A DNA stretch of 64,000 bases, taken from contig JANQAD010000001.1 in NCBI GenBank assembly GCA_024707205.1, forward strand, positions 1,515,979-1,579,978, read 5' to 3'. The notes under the pieces are model-generated. The model saw only the letters and a list, made by a program, of their open reading frames with translations. It did not search any database and was not told where the DNA came from. The translations under genes were made by a program, and so were the position numbers. This document shows, in pieces, positions 38,075 to 49,000 of this stretch; position 1 is the stretch's first letter; each line of letters starts with the position of its first letter. The stretch comes from Demequina sp. GTDB lineage: Bacteria; Actinomycetota; Actinomycetes; Actinomycetales; Demequinaceae.

Positions 38075-38270
38075 GTTTAGGCACGTCAGTCCTGCTTCCG
38101 CGGCGTGGATCCCGTCGTTTAGGCACGTGGGTCCTGCTCCGCACCCTCGACCCCTCGACGCGCGGGCTGGCCCGGTCGCAGCGGCTACAGCCCGCAACTG
38201 GCCGTGATCAGGACTGAGCTGCCTAAACCGCGGGAGTTAGGCCCGGGACTCAGGACTGAGCTGCCTAAAC
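38075..38270. repeat. Element B: paired direct/inverted 42-bp-spaced repeat units
   Basis: Four 20-bp units lie between sucD and the PerM-like gene. Forward units start at 38075 (GTTTAGGCACGTCAGTCCTG) and 38117 (GTTTAGGCACGTGGGTCCTG); two identical inverted units CAGGACTGAGCTGCCTAAAC lie at 38209-38228 and 38251-38270. Spacing is exactly 42 bp on both arms, symmetry centre 38172.5, total 196 bp. The outer GTTTAGGCA is shared with element A (30546-30750); the inner word differs. No ORF. Confidence 0.85.
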
Positions 38271-38288
38271 CCCCGGGGGCGGGGGTTT
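38267..38288. terminator. Hairpin at the end of element B
   Basis: AAACCCCC (38267-38274) pairs with GGGGGTTT (38281-38288) around a 6-base loop. It overlaps the last repeat unit. Could terminate sucCD transcripts or isolate the downstream promoter; the U-run is short. Confidence 0.45.
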
Positions 38289-38337
38289 GCGCGCGGCGTT
38301 ACCGCGGCGCTGGCTGGGCTCGGGAGAGTATGAGCGG

Positions 38338-39561
38338 GTGACCGCCACGCCCCAACAGACGCGCCTCCAGGCCGCGCTCGCGGGCGCGCCCGGCTGGCTC
38401 GGCGGCGCGCTCACGGGCGTGCAGGCCGCGGTGATCGGGCTGCTGGTGGTGATGACGCCCGCGTTCGCGGCCGCGGCAGCGGCGCCCACGACAAACGGGT
38501 CCGCGGCGATCGACTGGATGGGGATCACCAAGATCTCTGCGCGCCTGTGGCTCCTCGCGCACGGCGTGCCGTTCATCGTCGAGGGCGTCGCCTTCACCCT
38601 GGTGCCGCTCGGCCTTACCGCCCTCATCGCCGCCATTCTCGCGTCCATCGCTCGCCGCTTCTGCACCAAGAGCTGGGCCAGTTGGGCGGTGGCGACGGGC
38701 ACCTACGTGGGGCTGGTGACCCTCGCCGAGATCGCCGCGATGCGCGGCTACCCCGACTTCGCGCGCAACACCGTGCACGCGATCGCGGTCTCCACCGTGG
38801 TCGCGGGCGGCTCAGTCGCCGCCGGCATCTGGCGCGCCCACGGCGCGGAGTTCGGCTGGGTCCCGCGGATCCCCATCAATGTGCGCAGAGGCTTGAGGCT
38901 GGGGCTGGCGACCTTCGCGCTGACGCTCGGCATCGCCGCACTGCTTGGGGGCGCCTTCACCTATCTGGGCCGGGGCCGTATCGCCGACGCCGCCGCTTCC
39001 CTTGGCATCGACCCGCTTGGGGGCGTGGCGCTGGCCTTCGGGCAGGCGCTCTACGCGCCAAACCTCTCGGTGTGGATGCTCGGCTGGATGACCGGGCTCG
39101 GCTTCTCCGTAGGCGAGGGGAGCGTGTACTCGCCCGGTGACATTGCGGCCGACGCGGTGCCCGCCTTCCCGCTGTTCGGGGCACTCCCCACGATCTCGGG
39201 TGGGTGGCTGATGTGGGCCCCGGTGGGCATTGTGGCCGCCGCCGCGCTCATGCGACTGGCGCTTCGGCGCCGCATCTCGACGTCCGTAGCTGAGCTTCCC
39301 GCGCTCGGCGTGGCGATTGTGGTCTCCGGACTGTTGGCCGCGACGGCGGGCGCCGTCGCCTCTGGGGCGCTAGGGCCTGGCCGCCTCGCGTTCGTTGGGG
39401 TCGAGGTGGTTCCGGTCGCCGTGCTCTTCGCGCTGCTCAGCGCGCTGGGGTTCGGTATTGCCCACGGGCTGCTGATGCTGGCCCAGCTCGCGCGCGGGAA
39501 ACGCCAGGGGCCGCTGCTGTCGGTGGTCCCGGACCCGGAGCCGGTGTCTATCCCGTCGTGA
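38338..39561 (+). CDS. DUF6350 / PerM-like cell-envelope membrane protein
   Basis: About 407 residues with roughly ten membrane helices and no soluble domain. The opening LAGAPGWLGGALTGVQAAVIGLLVV, the internal RIADAAASLGIDPLGGVALAFGQALYAPNLSVWMLGWMTGLGFSVGEG segment, and its place between sucD and purN match the DUF6350/PerM-like family of actinobacteria, which has been linked to cell division and envelope integrity in mycobacteria. Start GTG 38338 is chosen; a weak GAGTAT hexamer lies 6 bases upstream. The 3' end overlaps the convergent gene by 14 bp. Confidence 0.72.
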   Translation: MTATPQQTRLQAALAGAPGWLGGALTGVQAAVIGLLVVMTPAFAAAAAAPTTNGSAAIDWMGITKISARLWLLAHGVPFIVEGVAFTLVPLGLTALIAAILASIARRFCTKSWASWAVATGTYVGLVTLAEIAAMRGYPDFARNTVHAIAVSTVVAGGSVAAGIWRAHGAEFGWVPRIPINVRRGLRLGLATFALTLGIAALLGGAFTYLGRGRIADAAASLGIDPLGGVALAFGQALYAPNLSVWMLGWMTGLGFSVGEGSVYSPGDIAADAVPAFPLFGALPTISGGWLMWAPVGIVAAAALMRLALRRRISTSVAELPALGVAIVVSGLLAATAGAVASGALGPGRLAFVGVEVVPVAVLFALLSALGFGIAHGLLMLAQLARGKRQGPLLSVVPDPEPVSIPS

Positions 39562-39976
39562 CCTTGCCGTAGTTCGAGTACTTCTCCATGAGGTCCTCGA
39601 GGTCCTTCTGGTATTGCGTCTCGCACTCGCGCCGAGCAGTGTCGGTGATGGCGCGATCGAGGCATGCCTGCAGCTGCTCCTGGGGCACCCGGAACATGAC
39701 AAGGCTCAGGCCTCCGAGGAGGATCATCCCGCCCATCCCGATGGCGATCCACAGCCAGATGCGGATGCCCGCAACGGCGTCGACTCCCCTCGAGTTGACC
39801 AGCGCCGAGATCGCGAACGCCATCGCTGCGGGACCCGTGATGAGCACGAGGAACTGTGTGGGCAGCCCGGTCGCCCACAACAGCGCGCTCACGCCGAGCA
39901 GGGCGAAAGTCCACAGCGAATCGCGGCGAAGCTCCCGCGGAAGCGTTGGCCGTTCGGGCGTGGACGTTGGCGTCAT
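39548..39976 (-). CDS. Small membrane protein of unknown function
   Basis: A 142-residue protein with three membrane helices (LWTFALLGVSALLWATGL, FLVLITGPAAMAFAISALV, IWLWIAIGMGGMILLGGLSLV) and a C-terminal cytoplasmic part with two Cys (QACLDRAITDTARRECETQ) that could form a pair. No family recognised. Convergent overlap of 14 bp with the PerM-like gene. ATG 39976 is 6 bases after a TACCCT hexamer on its strand, another leaderless start. Confidence 0.62.
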   Translation of the reverse strand: MTPTSTPERPTLPRELRRDSLWTFALLGVSALLWATGLPTQFLVLITGPAAMAFAISALVNSRGVDAVAGIRIWLWIAIGMGGMILLGGLSLVMFRVPQEQLQACLDRAITDTARRECETQYQKDLEDLMEKYSNYGKVTTG

Positions 39977-39982
39977 GGGACA

Positions 39983-39988
39983 AGGGTA
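39983..39988 (-). promoter_or_regulatory. -10 hexamer of a leaderless promoter
   Basis: TACCCT on the minus strand lies exactly 6 bases before the ATG at 39976. Confidence 0.5.
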
Positions 39989-40010
39989 GGTGGCAATTGC
40001 GGCGCACCGT

Positions 40011-40016
40011 TAGGCT
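40011..40016 (+). promoter_or_regulatory. -10 hexamer of a leaderless promoter (purN)
   Basis: TAGGCT ends exactly 6 bases before the purN GTG at 40023, with no Shine-Dalgarno. Confidence 0.55.
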
Positions 40017-40022
40017 CGTCGC

Positions 40023-40643
40023 GTGGCCCCAGCTCGCGTCGTCGTCCTCATCTCCGGCGCTGGCTCGACCATGAAGGCCCTTCTCGACGCCGCGGAGAGC
40101 CCCGCATACGGCGCCCGCATCGCGGCCGTGATCTCGGATCGCGAAGGGGCGGCCGGGCTCGACATCGCCGCCGCGGCCGGAATCCCCACCGCTACCGTGC
40201 GCATCGGCGACTTCCCCGACCGCGCCGTGTGGGACGAGGCGATCGCCCGCACGGTCGCGAGCTTCGACCCCGACCTCGTTGTGCTCGCGGGCTTCATGAA
40301 GATCCTCGGCGCGCCCTCCCTCGTGCGCTTCGGCGGTCGCATCATCAACACGCATCCGGCGTTGCTGCCGTCCTACCCGGGCGCACATGGAGTACGCGAT
40401 GCGCTGGCCGGCGGTGCCAAGGTCACCGGCTGCACGGTGATGATCGTCGACGCCGGGATCGACACGGGCCCGATCGTCGCCCAGGCGGCGGTCGCCGTGG
40501 AGGACAATGACACAGAGGAATCCCTGCACGAGCGCATCAAGCTCGTCGAGCGCGCGCTCGTGGCCGACACCGTTGGGCGCATGGCTCGTGAGGGATGGAC
40601 CGTGGACGGCCGCGCCGTCAGGATAGGCAAGGAGCCCGCATGA
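40023..40643 (+). CDS. purN: Phosphoribosylglycinamide formyltransferase
   Basis: Third-step enzyme of purine synthesis (GAR to FGAR using 10-formyl-THF). The 206-residue protein has [16 protein letters not shown] near the start, the catalytic [20 protein letters not shown] with Asn and His, and [21 protein letters not shown] with the catalytic Asp. GTG 40023, apparently leaderless. It overlaps purH by ATGA, so the two form an operon with DUF3017. Confidence 0.95.
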   Translation: MAPARVVVLISGAGSTMKALLDAAESPAYGARIAAVISDREGAAGLDIAAAAGIPTATVRIGDFPDRAVWDEAIARTVASFDPDLVVLAGFMKILGAPSLVRFGGRIINTHPALLPSYPGAHGVRDALAGGAKVTGCTVMIVDAGIDTGPIVAQAAVAVEDNDTEESLHERIKLVERALVADTVGRMAREGWTVDGRAVRIGKEPA

Positions 40644-42193
40644 CCGACCAGATCCCCGTGCGCAGGGCCCTCGTCTCGGTGTACGACAAGACCGGCCTCG
40701 AGGACTTGGCCCGTGGCCTTGCCGACGCCAGGGTTGAGATCGTCTCGACGGGCTCAACGGCCGCGACCATCTTGGCCGCCGGGATCGCCGTGACTCCCGT
40801 CGAGAAGGTCACCGAGTTCCCCGAGTGCCTCGATGGCAGGGTCAAGACCCTGCACCCGCGCATCCACGCGGGGATCCTGGCCGACCGTCGCCTCCCCGAT
40901 CACGTCTCGCAGCTCGAGGAGCTCGAGATCGAGCCGTTCGACCTCGTGGTCGTCAACCTGTATCCGTTCGTCGACACCGTGATGTCGGGCGCCACGCAGG
41001 ACGAGGTCGTCGAGCAGATCGATATCGGCGGCCCGTCGATGGTGCGCGCGGCGGCGAAGAACCACCCGAGCGTCGCCGTCGTGGTAACGCCTAAGGCGTA
41101 CCGGGACGTCCTGGCCGCGGTAGCGTCGGGCGGCTTCACTCTCGAGCAGCGCAAGCTGCTCGCGGCAGCCGCCTTCCGGCACACGGCCACCTATGACATC
41201 GCCGTCGCCTCGTGGATGGGGAACGTCGTTGCGCCCGACGCTGTGGGAGACTTCCCCGGTTGGGTGGGCTTCAGCGCCACTCGCGTTGCGTCGCTTCGGT
41301 ACGGCGAGAATCCGCACCAGCGGGCGGCGCTCTACACGGACGACTACGGAGCCCCCGGCCTCGCCGGAGCCAAGCAGCTGCAGGGCAAGGAGATGTCCTA
41401 TAACAACTACGTCGACGCCGACGCCGCGTGGCGCGCTGCGCACGACTTCTCCGAGCCTGCCGTCGCCGTGATCAAGCACGCGAACCCGTGCGGGATCGCG
41501 GTGGGCGCGACGATCGCCGAGGCGCATCAGAAGGCGCACGCGACCGATCCCGTGTCGGCGTATGGCGGCGTCATTGCTGCTAACGGCGTGATCACGGCCG
41601 ACGCCGCACGCTCCATCTCACCGATCTTCACCGAGGTGGTGGTGGCGCCGGGGTACGAGCCTGAGGCGCTCGAGATCCTCGCCGCGAAGAAGAACCTCCG
41701 GGTCTTGGAGGTTTCCGGCGGGACCGGTGGCGGGGACGTCAGGCACATCAGCGGCGGCATCCTGCTGCAGAGTGCCGATCGCATCGATGCCCCAGGCGAT
41801 GACCCAACCACGTGGTCACTCGTTGCGGGGGACGCGGCCGACGAGGCGACGCTCGCGGACCTCGCGTTCGCGTGGCAAGCGTGCCGCTCCGCGAAGTCGA
41901 ACGCCATCCTGCTCGCCGCGAACGGCGCCGCTGTGGGGATAGGCATGGGCCAGGTCAACAGGGTGGACTCGTGCCGCCTCGCCGTCTCGCGCGCGGGTGA
42001 CAGGGCGGCCGGAGCCGTGGCAGCGTCGGACGCGTTCTTCCCGTTCGCCGACGGGCTGCACGTTCTCATCGACGGGGGCGTGCGCGCGGTGGTCTCGCCG
42101 GGCGGTTCGGTTCGTGACGCGGAGGTCATCGAGGCCGCCGCCGCGGCCGGAGTGACGCTCTACCACACGGGTACAAGGCACTTCTTTCACTGA
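40640..42193 (+). CDS. purH: Bifunctional AICAR transformylase / IMP cyclohydrolase
   Basis: Last two steps of IMP synthesis. A 517-residue protein. N-terminal MGS-like cyclohydrolase domain ([45 protein letters not shown]); C-terminal transformylase domain with [15 protein letters not shown] and the Lys-His active-site pair in [12 protein letters not shown], ending [14 protein letters not shown] 40640 overlaps purN. It carries one motif copy (41233-41243). Complete. Confidence 0.97.
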   Translation: MTDQIPVRRALVSVYDKTGLEDLARGLADARVEIVSTGSTAATILAAGIAVTPVEKVTEFPECLDGRVKTLHPRIHAGILADRRLPDHVSQLEELEIEPFDLVVVNLYPFVDTVMSGATQDEVVEQIDIGGPSMVRAAAKNHPSVAVVVTPKAYRDVLAAVASGGFTLEQRKLLAAAAFRHTATYDIAVASWMGNVVAPDAVGDFPGWVGFSATRVASLRYGENPHQRAALYTDDYGAPGLAGAKQLQGKEMSYNNYVDADAAWRAAHDFSEPAVAVIKHANPCGIAVGATIAEAHQKAHATDPVSAYGGVIAANGVITADAARSISPIFTEVVVAPGYEPEALEILAAKKNLRVLEVSGGTGGGDVRHISGGILLQSADRIDAPGDDPTTWSLVAGDAADEATLADLAFAWQACRSAKSNAILLAANGAAVGIGMGQVNRVDSCRLAVSRAGDRAAGAVAASDAFFPFADGLHVLIDGGVRAVVSPGGSVRDAEVIEAAAAAGVTLYHTGTRHFFH

Positions 42194-42194
42194 C

Positions 42195-42461
42195 ATGGCG
42201 AAGACTCCTGCCGTTACGCCGCTTCGGCTCGCGATCCTCGCGCCCGCTGGCGGGCTGGTCATCGTGCTGTTTGGCGTGCTCGTGAACGCGCGTGCGGCGG
42301 TGCTGGTGCTCGGCGCCTTCGCGATCGCCGGCGCCGTGGCGCGCTTCGTCACGCCGGATGTGCGGGCCTTCGTGGTGCGCTCTCGCGGCGTGGATGTCGC
42401 GGTGCTCGGCGTGCTCGGCGCGGCGCTCATGCTGCTGGGCATGACAACCCCGCTCACCTAA
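42195..42461 (+). CDS. DUF3017 family membrane protein
   Basis: An 88-residue protein with three membrane helices (LAILAPAGGLVIVLFGVLV, AVLVLGAFAIAGAVARFV, DVAVLGVLGAALMLLGM) separated by the conserved PDVRAFVVRSRGVDV. DUF3017 typically follows purH in actinobacteria. Start ATG 42195, 1 bp past the purH stop. Unknown function, last gene of the purNH operon. Confidence 0.82.
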   Translation: MAKTPAVTPLRLAILAPAGGLVIVLFGVLVNARAAVLVLGAFAIAGAVARFVTPDVRAFVVRSRGVDVAVLGVLGAALMLLGMTTPLT

Positions 42462-42500
42462 GCTGCCCCGCGCCCGCGCACCTGCCCCCTCGCCCGCGCG

Positions 42501-42574
42501 GTCCGTCACAACGGTTGAGCGCGAGTTTGGCGCCAGAACGCCCGCGAAAGCGCGTCTCAACCGTTGTGGCGGAC
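42501..42574. repeat. Element D: 19-bp inverted repeat
   Basis: GTCCGTCACAACGGTTGAG at 42501-42519 is matched at 42556-42574 by its reverse complement with one mismatch; the loop is 36 bp. It lies between two convergent genes, DUF3017 and aquaporin. Because its stem is imperfect and the loop long, it may be DNA-binding or RNA-processing rather than a simple terminator. Confidence 0.7.
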
Positions 42575-42613
42575 GCGTGCGGCGACAGAACGGCCCATGG
42601 GACCGCGCGCAAA

Positions 42614-42641
42614 GGGGCCCGACGCCGTGGCGTTGGGCCCC
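42614..42641 (-). terminator. Strong hairpin terminator after the aquaporin gene
   Basis: GGGGCCCGACGCC pairs with GGCGTTGGGCCCC (one G-U pair) around a 2-bp loop, followed on the minus strand by TTTGCG. It is 24 bp past the aquaporin stop. The stem includes a variant of the dispersed motif (GCCCGACGCC). Confidence 0.72.
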
Positions 42642-42664
42642 TGTCGCGTTGCGGGGGTGCGGGG

Positions 42665-43546
42665 TTACGCCTCGATGACCTCGATGGTCTCGACGACCTC
42701 GATCTCCTCGACCGGGGCGAACGCGCGCCACAGCAGGCCCACGATCGCGGCGCCCACGATGGGAGCCACCCAGAACACCCACAGCTGGGCGAACGCCCAA
42801 TCGCCGGCGAACAGCGCCGTCGACGTCGCGCGCGCGGGGTTCACCGCGGCGTTCGTGAACGGGATTCCCAGCACCACCATGAAGGCGAGCGCGGAGCCGA
42901 TGACGAACGGGGCCGCGGCCTTGGAGGCGCTGGGCTTGGTGGCGCCGAGGACCGCGAGCACGAGACCGCCCGTGATGAGCGCCTCGACGATGAGCGCGGC
43001 CGTGAGGCTGAACCCGCCAGGCGAGTGGTCGCCGTAGCCGTTGGAGACCGACTCCATGGCGGCGCCCCGATCGGCAACGATCGTCGAGGTGCCCGCGAGG
43101 TAGAAGATGGTGAGTCCTGCGAAGAGGCCGCCGATGACCTGGGCGAGGATGTAGGGCACCACATCGCGACCTGGGAACCTGCCGGCGAGCCACACGCCGA
43201 CCGTCACCGCCGGGTTGAGGTGTGCCCCCGATACGCCGCCGAACACGACTGCGGCGATGATCACCGAGACCCCGAACGCGAGGCCGACGGTGAGGGTGGG
43301 TGCAACGACGCTGTAGCCAACGGGCTGGTAGCCCCCGGAGTCGGACTGCAGGAACAGCGTTGACCTTGAGGCGATGCTGAGCGTGATCGCGGTTCCAACG
43401 CCAAGCAGCACCAGGATGAACGTGCCGGCCACTTCGGCGAGCATCTTGCTGATGAGACTCGGGCCAGCGGGCTCGTCCGCCCAGATGTCGGCCTCAAGCT
43501 CCTCGGTGAACTCCTCTGCGGCGTCTGCCGCTTCGGTCTCAGACAT
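42665..43546 (-). CDS. Aquaporin / MIP-family channel
   Basis: A 293-residue membrane channel. Both NPA boxes are present (GAHLNPAVTVG and NAAVNPARATS), with six helices. The first 30 residues are acidic and soluble (SETEAADAAEEFTEELEADI), longer than AqpZ, and the C-terminus is also acidic (EEIEVVETIEVIEA). Water versus glycerol selectivity cannot be assigned; the loop after the first helix is long. ATG 43546 follows GGAGGAG. Monocistronic by its terminator and spacing. Confidence 0.88.
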   Translation of the reverse strand: MSETEAADAAEEFTEELEADIWADEPAGPSLISKMLAEVAGTFILVLLGVGTAITLSIASRSTLFLQSDSGGYQPVGYSVVAPTLTVGLAFGVSVIIAAVVFGGVSGAHLNPAVTVGVWLAGRFPGRDVVPYILAQVIGGLFAGLTIFYLAGTSTIVADRGAAMESVSNGYGDHSPGGFSLTAALIVEALITGGLVLAVLGATKPSASKAAAPFVIGSALAFMVVLGIPFTNAAVNPARATSTALFAGDWAFAQLWVFWVAPIVGAAIVGLLWRAFAPVEEIEVVETIEVIEA

Positions 43547-43607
43547 GTCTCCTCCTAGAGATTCGTGAAGCCACAGCCCCACCGCAAGCCATCCTGCCAT
43601 CTGTACC

Positions 43608-43618
43608 CAGCGTCGGGC
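43608..43618 (-). repeat. Intergenic copy of the motif upstream of icd
   Basis: CAGCGTCGGGC lies 26 bp upstream of a TAGATT hexamer (43645-43650) and 70 bp upstream of the icd ATG. Confidence 0.6.
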
Positions 43619-43687
43619 CGGATATGGGGGCCCCAACCGTGGACTAGATTTGTGCCCAGAACCCACGCCCCGCCGCAAGGAGCCCGC

Positions 43688-45921
<2,234 letters not shown>

Positions 45922-45960
45922 GCCCGCAACGAGGCCCGCGAGATCGGCACCCCCGGCCCG

Positions 45961-48900
45961 ATGACGCGCACCACGGTCCGCCAGCACGGCGAGACCGTGA
46001 ATCTTCGCCTGCACGGGGCGCGGCCCGACGCCGTTGTCGCCTCCGCGCCGGACGGCACCGACATCGAGCTCCCCTCTAGGGACGGCGAGTGGCTCATTGA
46101 GCTCTCGCGGTTCGCGCGGACGGGGCAGACCTGGCGCGTGCGGGCGCGCAAGGGCGCCGTGTGGCTCGAGTGGCCGCAAGCGCTTGAGGGAGATCCGCTC
46201 GAGCCGTGGGTCGAAGGTGGCGCCTGGGCGCTTGTCACGCTCGAGGGCGGCGCGCGGCCGGCGTTGGTCATCGCCACGTCTGCGACAACGGGACAGCTCG
46301 AGGTGCTGGCGCCCAGTGTGCGAGCTTCGCGCTCCGGGCTGACGCTCGAGGCGACGGCGCTGCTCGGGCCGCACGGGGGCGCTCGCATCCGCGCCGTGTG
46401 GGAAGACGACAAGCACCGGGTGGTGGCGAACTCCTCTCAGGCTCCCGCGTCGGCCACGGGGCCATGGCGCGCGGTCCGCCTGCAGGCAACCGTGCCGTGG
46501 ACGGAGCTCGCGGGCGGGCGCAGCTGGACCGCCTCCGTGATGGCGGAGTTCGCGCACGGGGAGGTGACGCGTCGCGTCGCGATGCCGACGACGTGGCGGG
46601 CGCCCAACGTGAGGCGGGTACGTATGGGGGAGCGTCAGGTGTTCTTCGAGCCGCGCGCGTCCTACAAGCTGCGCCACCTCGGAGTGCGAGTGGGGGCGCT
46701 GTCTCTGGAGACGTGGTCCGTGCTGCGGCGACCGGCGGGCGCGCGCGAGCGCTCGTCCGCCCCGCTGTGGCTCATCGGCGAGCTTCCCGACCGCGCGCAG
46801 GACAATGGGCTCGCGCTGTTCCGCCACGTGCGCGCGCACCACCCGGAAATCGACGCTCGCTACGTCATCACCGCGGACTCGCCGGACCGGCAGAAGGTTG
46901 AGGCCCTCGGTCCCGTGCTGCTCCACGGGTCCACGGACCACGCCCGCGCCGTGCTCGCGGCGGATCGCATTGCCTCGAGCCACCACCCGGACTACCTCTT
47001 TCCCCTGCGGACCCCGTGGATGCGTCGCCGCGTGAAGGCGACGCGGGTGTTCCTCCAGCACGGCGTGCTCGCTGCCAAGTCGGTCGCCGACATCTACGGC
47101 GCGCGCGCGGCAAGCTTCGAGACCGACCTCTTCCTCGTGAGCTCCCCTCGCGAGCGCGACGCCGTGGTCAGGGACTTCGGCTATGCGCCGGAGCGCGTCA
47201 AGGTCACCGGCCTGCCTCGCTTCGACGCGCTCCTCGCTGAGTCGGGCACGCGCGAGCTGGTGCTCGTTGTTCCCACATGGCGCCCATGGATCACCGCGGG
47301 AACCGAGCTCGCGGACTCTGACTTCCTGGCCCAGTGGCGCTCGCTGCTCGGCGACCCGCGGCTCGTCGAGGCACTGACTGGGCGGGAGACGGTGGTGGTG
47401 GCGCACCCCAACATGGCGGCCCTGGCCACCGAAGGCCTGGAGGGCACGCGCGCCGTGAAGCGGGGCGAGGATCTTCAGTCGCTGATCAGGCGCGCGGCGA
47501 TCGTCGTCACGGACTACTCGTCCATGGCCGTCGACGCCGCGCTGCTGGGCAAGCCGGTGGTGTACTTCCCGTTCGATAGGAACCGCCTTCAGGGCCGGAC
47601 GGGCGGGCACAGCAGCGAACTCCCAGGGCGCGAAGCCCTCACGGTGGACGCCGCAGTCGAGGCGATCGTCGACGCCGCAGCGGGAGGCTTCCAGGCGGGA
47701 GAGGCGCAGTCGCGCATCGCCTCGAGCTTCTTCCCTGCCGGCGACACAGGCTCGGCGGAACGCGTTGTCGCGGCCATCGCGGGCGCGTCGCACTCCCGCC
47801 CTGGGCGCCTGCGGACCCGCCTGGCGGCAGCTCGGCGACGGGCGTGGAGTCGCGCTGCGCGCTCTCGCGCGCGCGTGGCGGTCGTGCGAACCGTGTACGA
47901 GGGCGCGCGCCTCCTCCCCCTCGGAGCGGCGCGGTCCTGTTCGAATGCTCGTTCGGCCGGCAGTACGGCGACTCTCCACGTGCGATCTTCGAGGAGCTTC
48001 GCTCCTCGAGACCCAACCTGACCTGCACCTGGGTTGGCGTGCGCGCCCCAGACGCCGCCACCGTCGGGCGCATGACGCCGCGCTATGCGTGGGAACTCGC
48101 GACCGCGGGCACCCTCGTGGCCAATCAGAGTTTCCCGCATTGGGCGCGCACGCGCCGATCGCAAGTCTGCCTGCAGACGTGGCACGGAACGCCCCTCAAG
48201 CGCATGCTGCACGACCTCCCGCATATCACCGGCCGCGACGCCGGCTACGTCACCAGGGCCAGCAAGGGCGCCGCGCAGTGGACGGTCCTCGTGTCGCCGA
48301 ACGCGCACACGACAGCCGCGATGGCGTCGGCGTTCAGGCATCGCGCGCGCGTGCTCGAGGTTGGCTATCCCCGCAACGACGTCTTCTTCAGGCCCGACGC
48401 TGCGGAGAGGGCCGCTCGCACGCGGGCAACGCTCGGGATAGCTCAGGGAAAGGCCATGGTGCTGCACGCGCCGACCTTCAGGGACGAGGGGCTCGGGGGA
48501 GCCGGTGTGTACGTGCCGACGGAGGCCATCGACATGGCCCGATTCGCCGAACGCTTCGGCGACAGGGCCGTGCTGGTGCTGCGGCGGCACATCCTGGACC
48601 GGACGCCAGCGCGGATTCCTCCGGTCGCGGCGCACTGCGTTGTCGACGCGACAGGAGTCGATGACGCCCAGGATCTGCTGCTCGCGGCCGACGTGCTCGT
48701 TACCGACTACTCGTCCGTCGCGTTCGACTTTCTCAACACGCGCAGGCCCAGCGTGTTCCTTGCGCCCGACATCGACTCGTATCGTGACGACGTGCGCGGC
48801 TTCTACCTCGACCCTACGACGGAGCTCCCGGGACCGGTGGTGCGGACCCAGGACGAGTTCTTCGCGGCGCTGTCCGAGGCACTCGACACGGGTGCCGTCG

Positions 48901-48998
48901 CCGGCTTTGACCTCGAGGCACTTGCCGCTCGCTACTGCCCGCACGGCGACGGCCACGCGGCGGCGCGGGTCGTCGCCGAAGTGTTCACGGTGGGATAG
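45961..48998 (+). CDS. Tandem-domain CDP-glycerol glycerophosphotransferase-like protein (one apparent frameshift)
   Basis: A long envelope-polymer protein reconstructed as 1012 residues. The first half ends in a TagB/TagF-type domain (FLQHGVLAAKSVADIYG, VTGLPRFDALL, IVVTDYSSMAVDAALLGKPVVYF); the second half (LFECSFGRQYGDSPRAI, LQTWHGTPLKRMLHDLP, VTDYSSVAFDFLNTRRP) is another copy of the same domain. The frames meet at a run of C near 47916-47920; restoring one C gives LLPPRSGAVLFECSFG. The N-terminal 250 residues before domain 1 are beta-rich and unassigned. Such proteins link glycerol-phosphate or related units onto wall or capsular polymers. ATG 45961, 39 bp after mdh. Confidence 0.78.
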
Positions 48999-49000
48999 CC

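Noticed and set aside
38075-38288. Simple transcription terminator after sucCD
   Set aside because: One small hairpin could be, but four spaced units over 196 bp exceed what a terminator needs.
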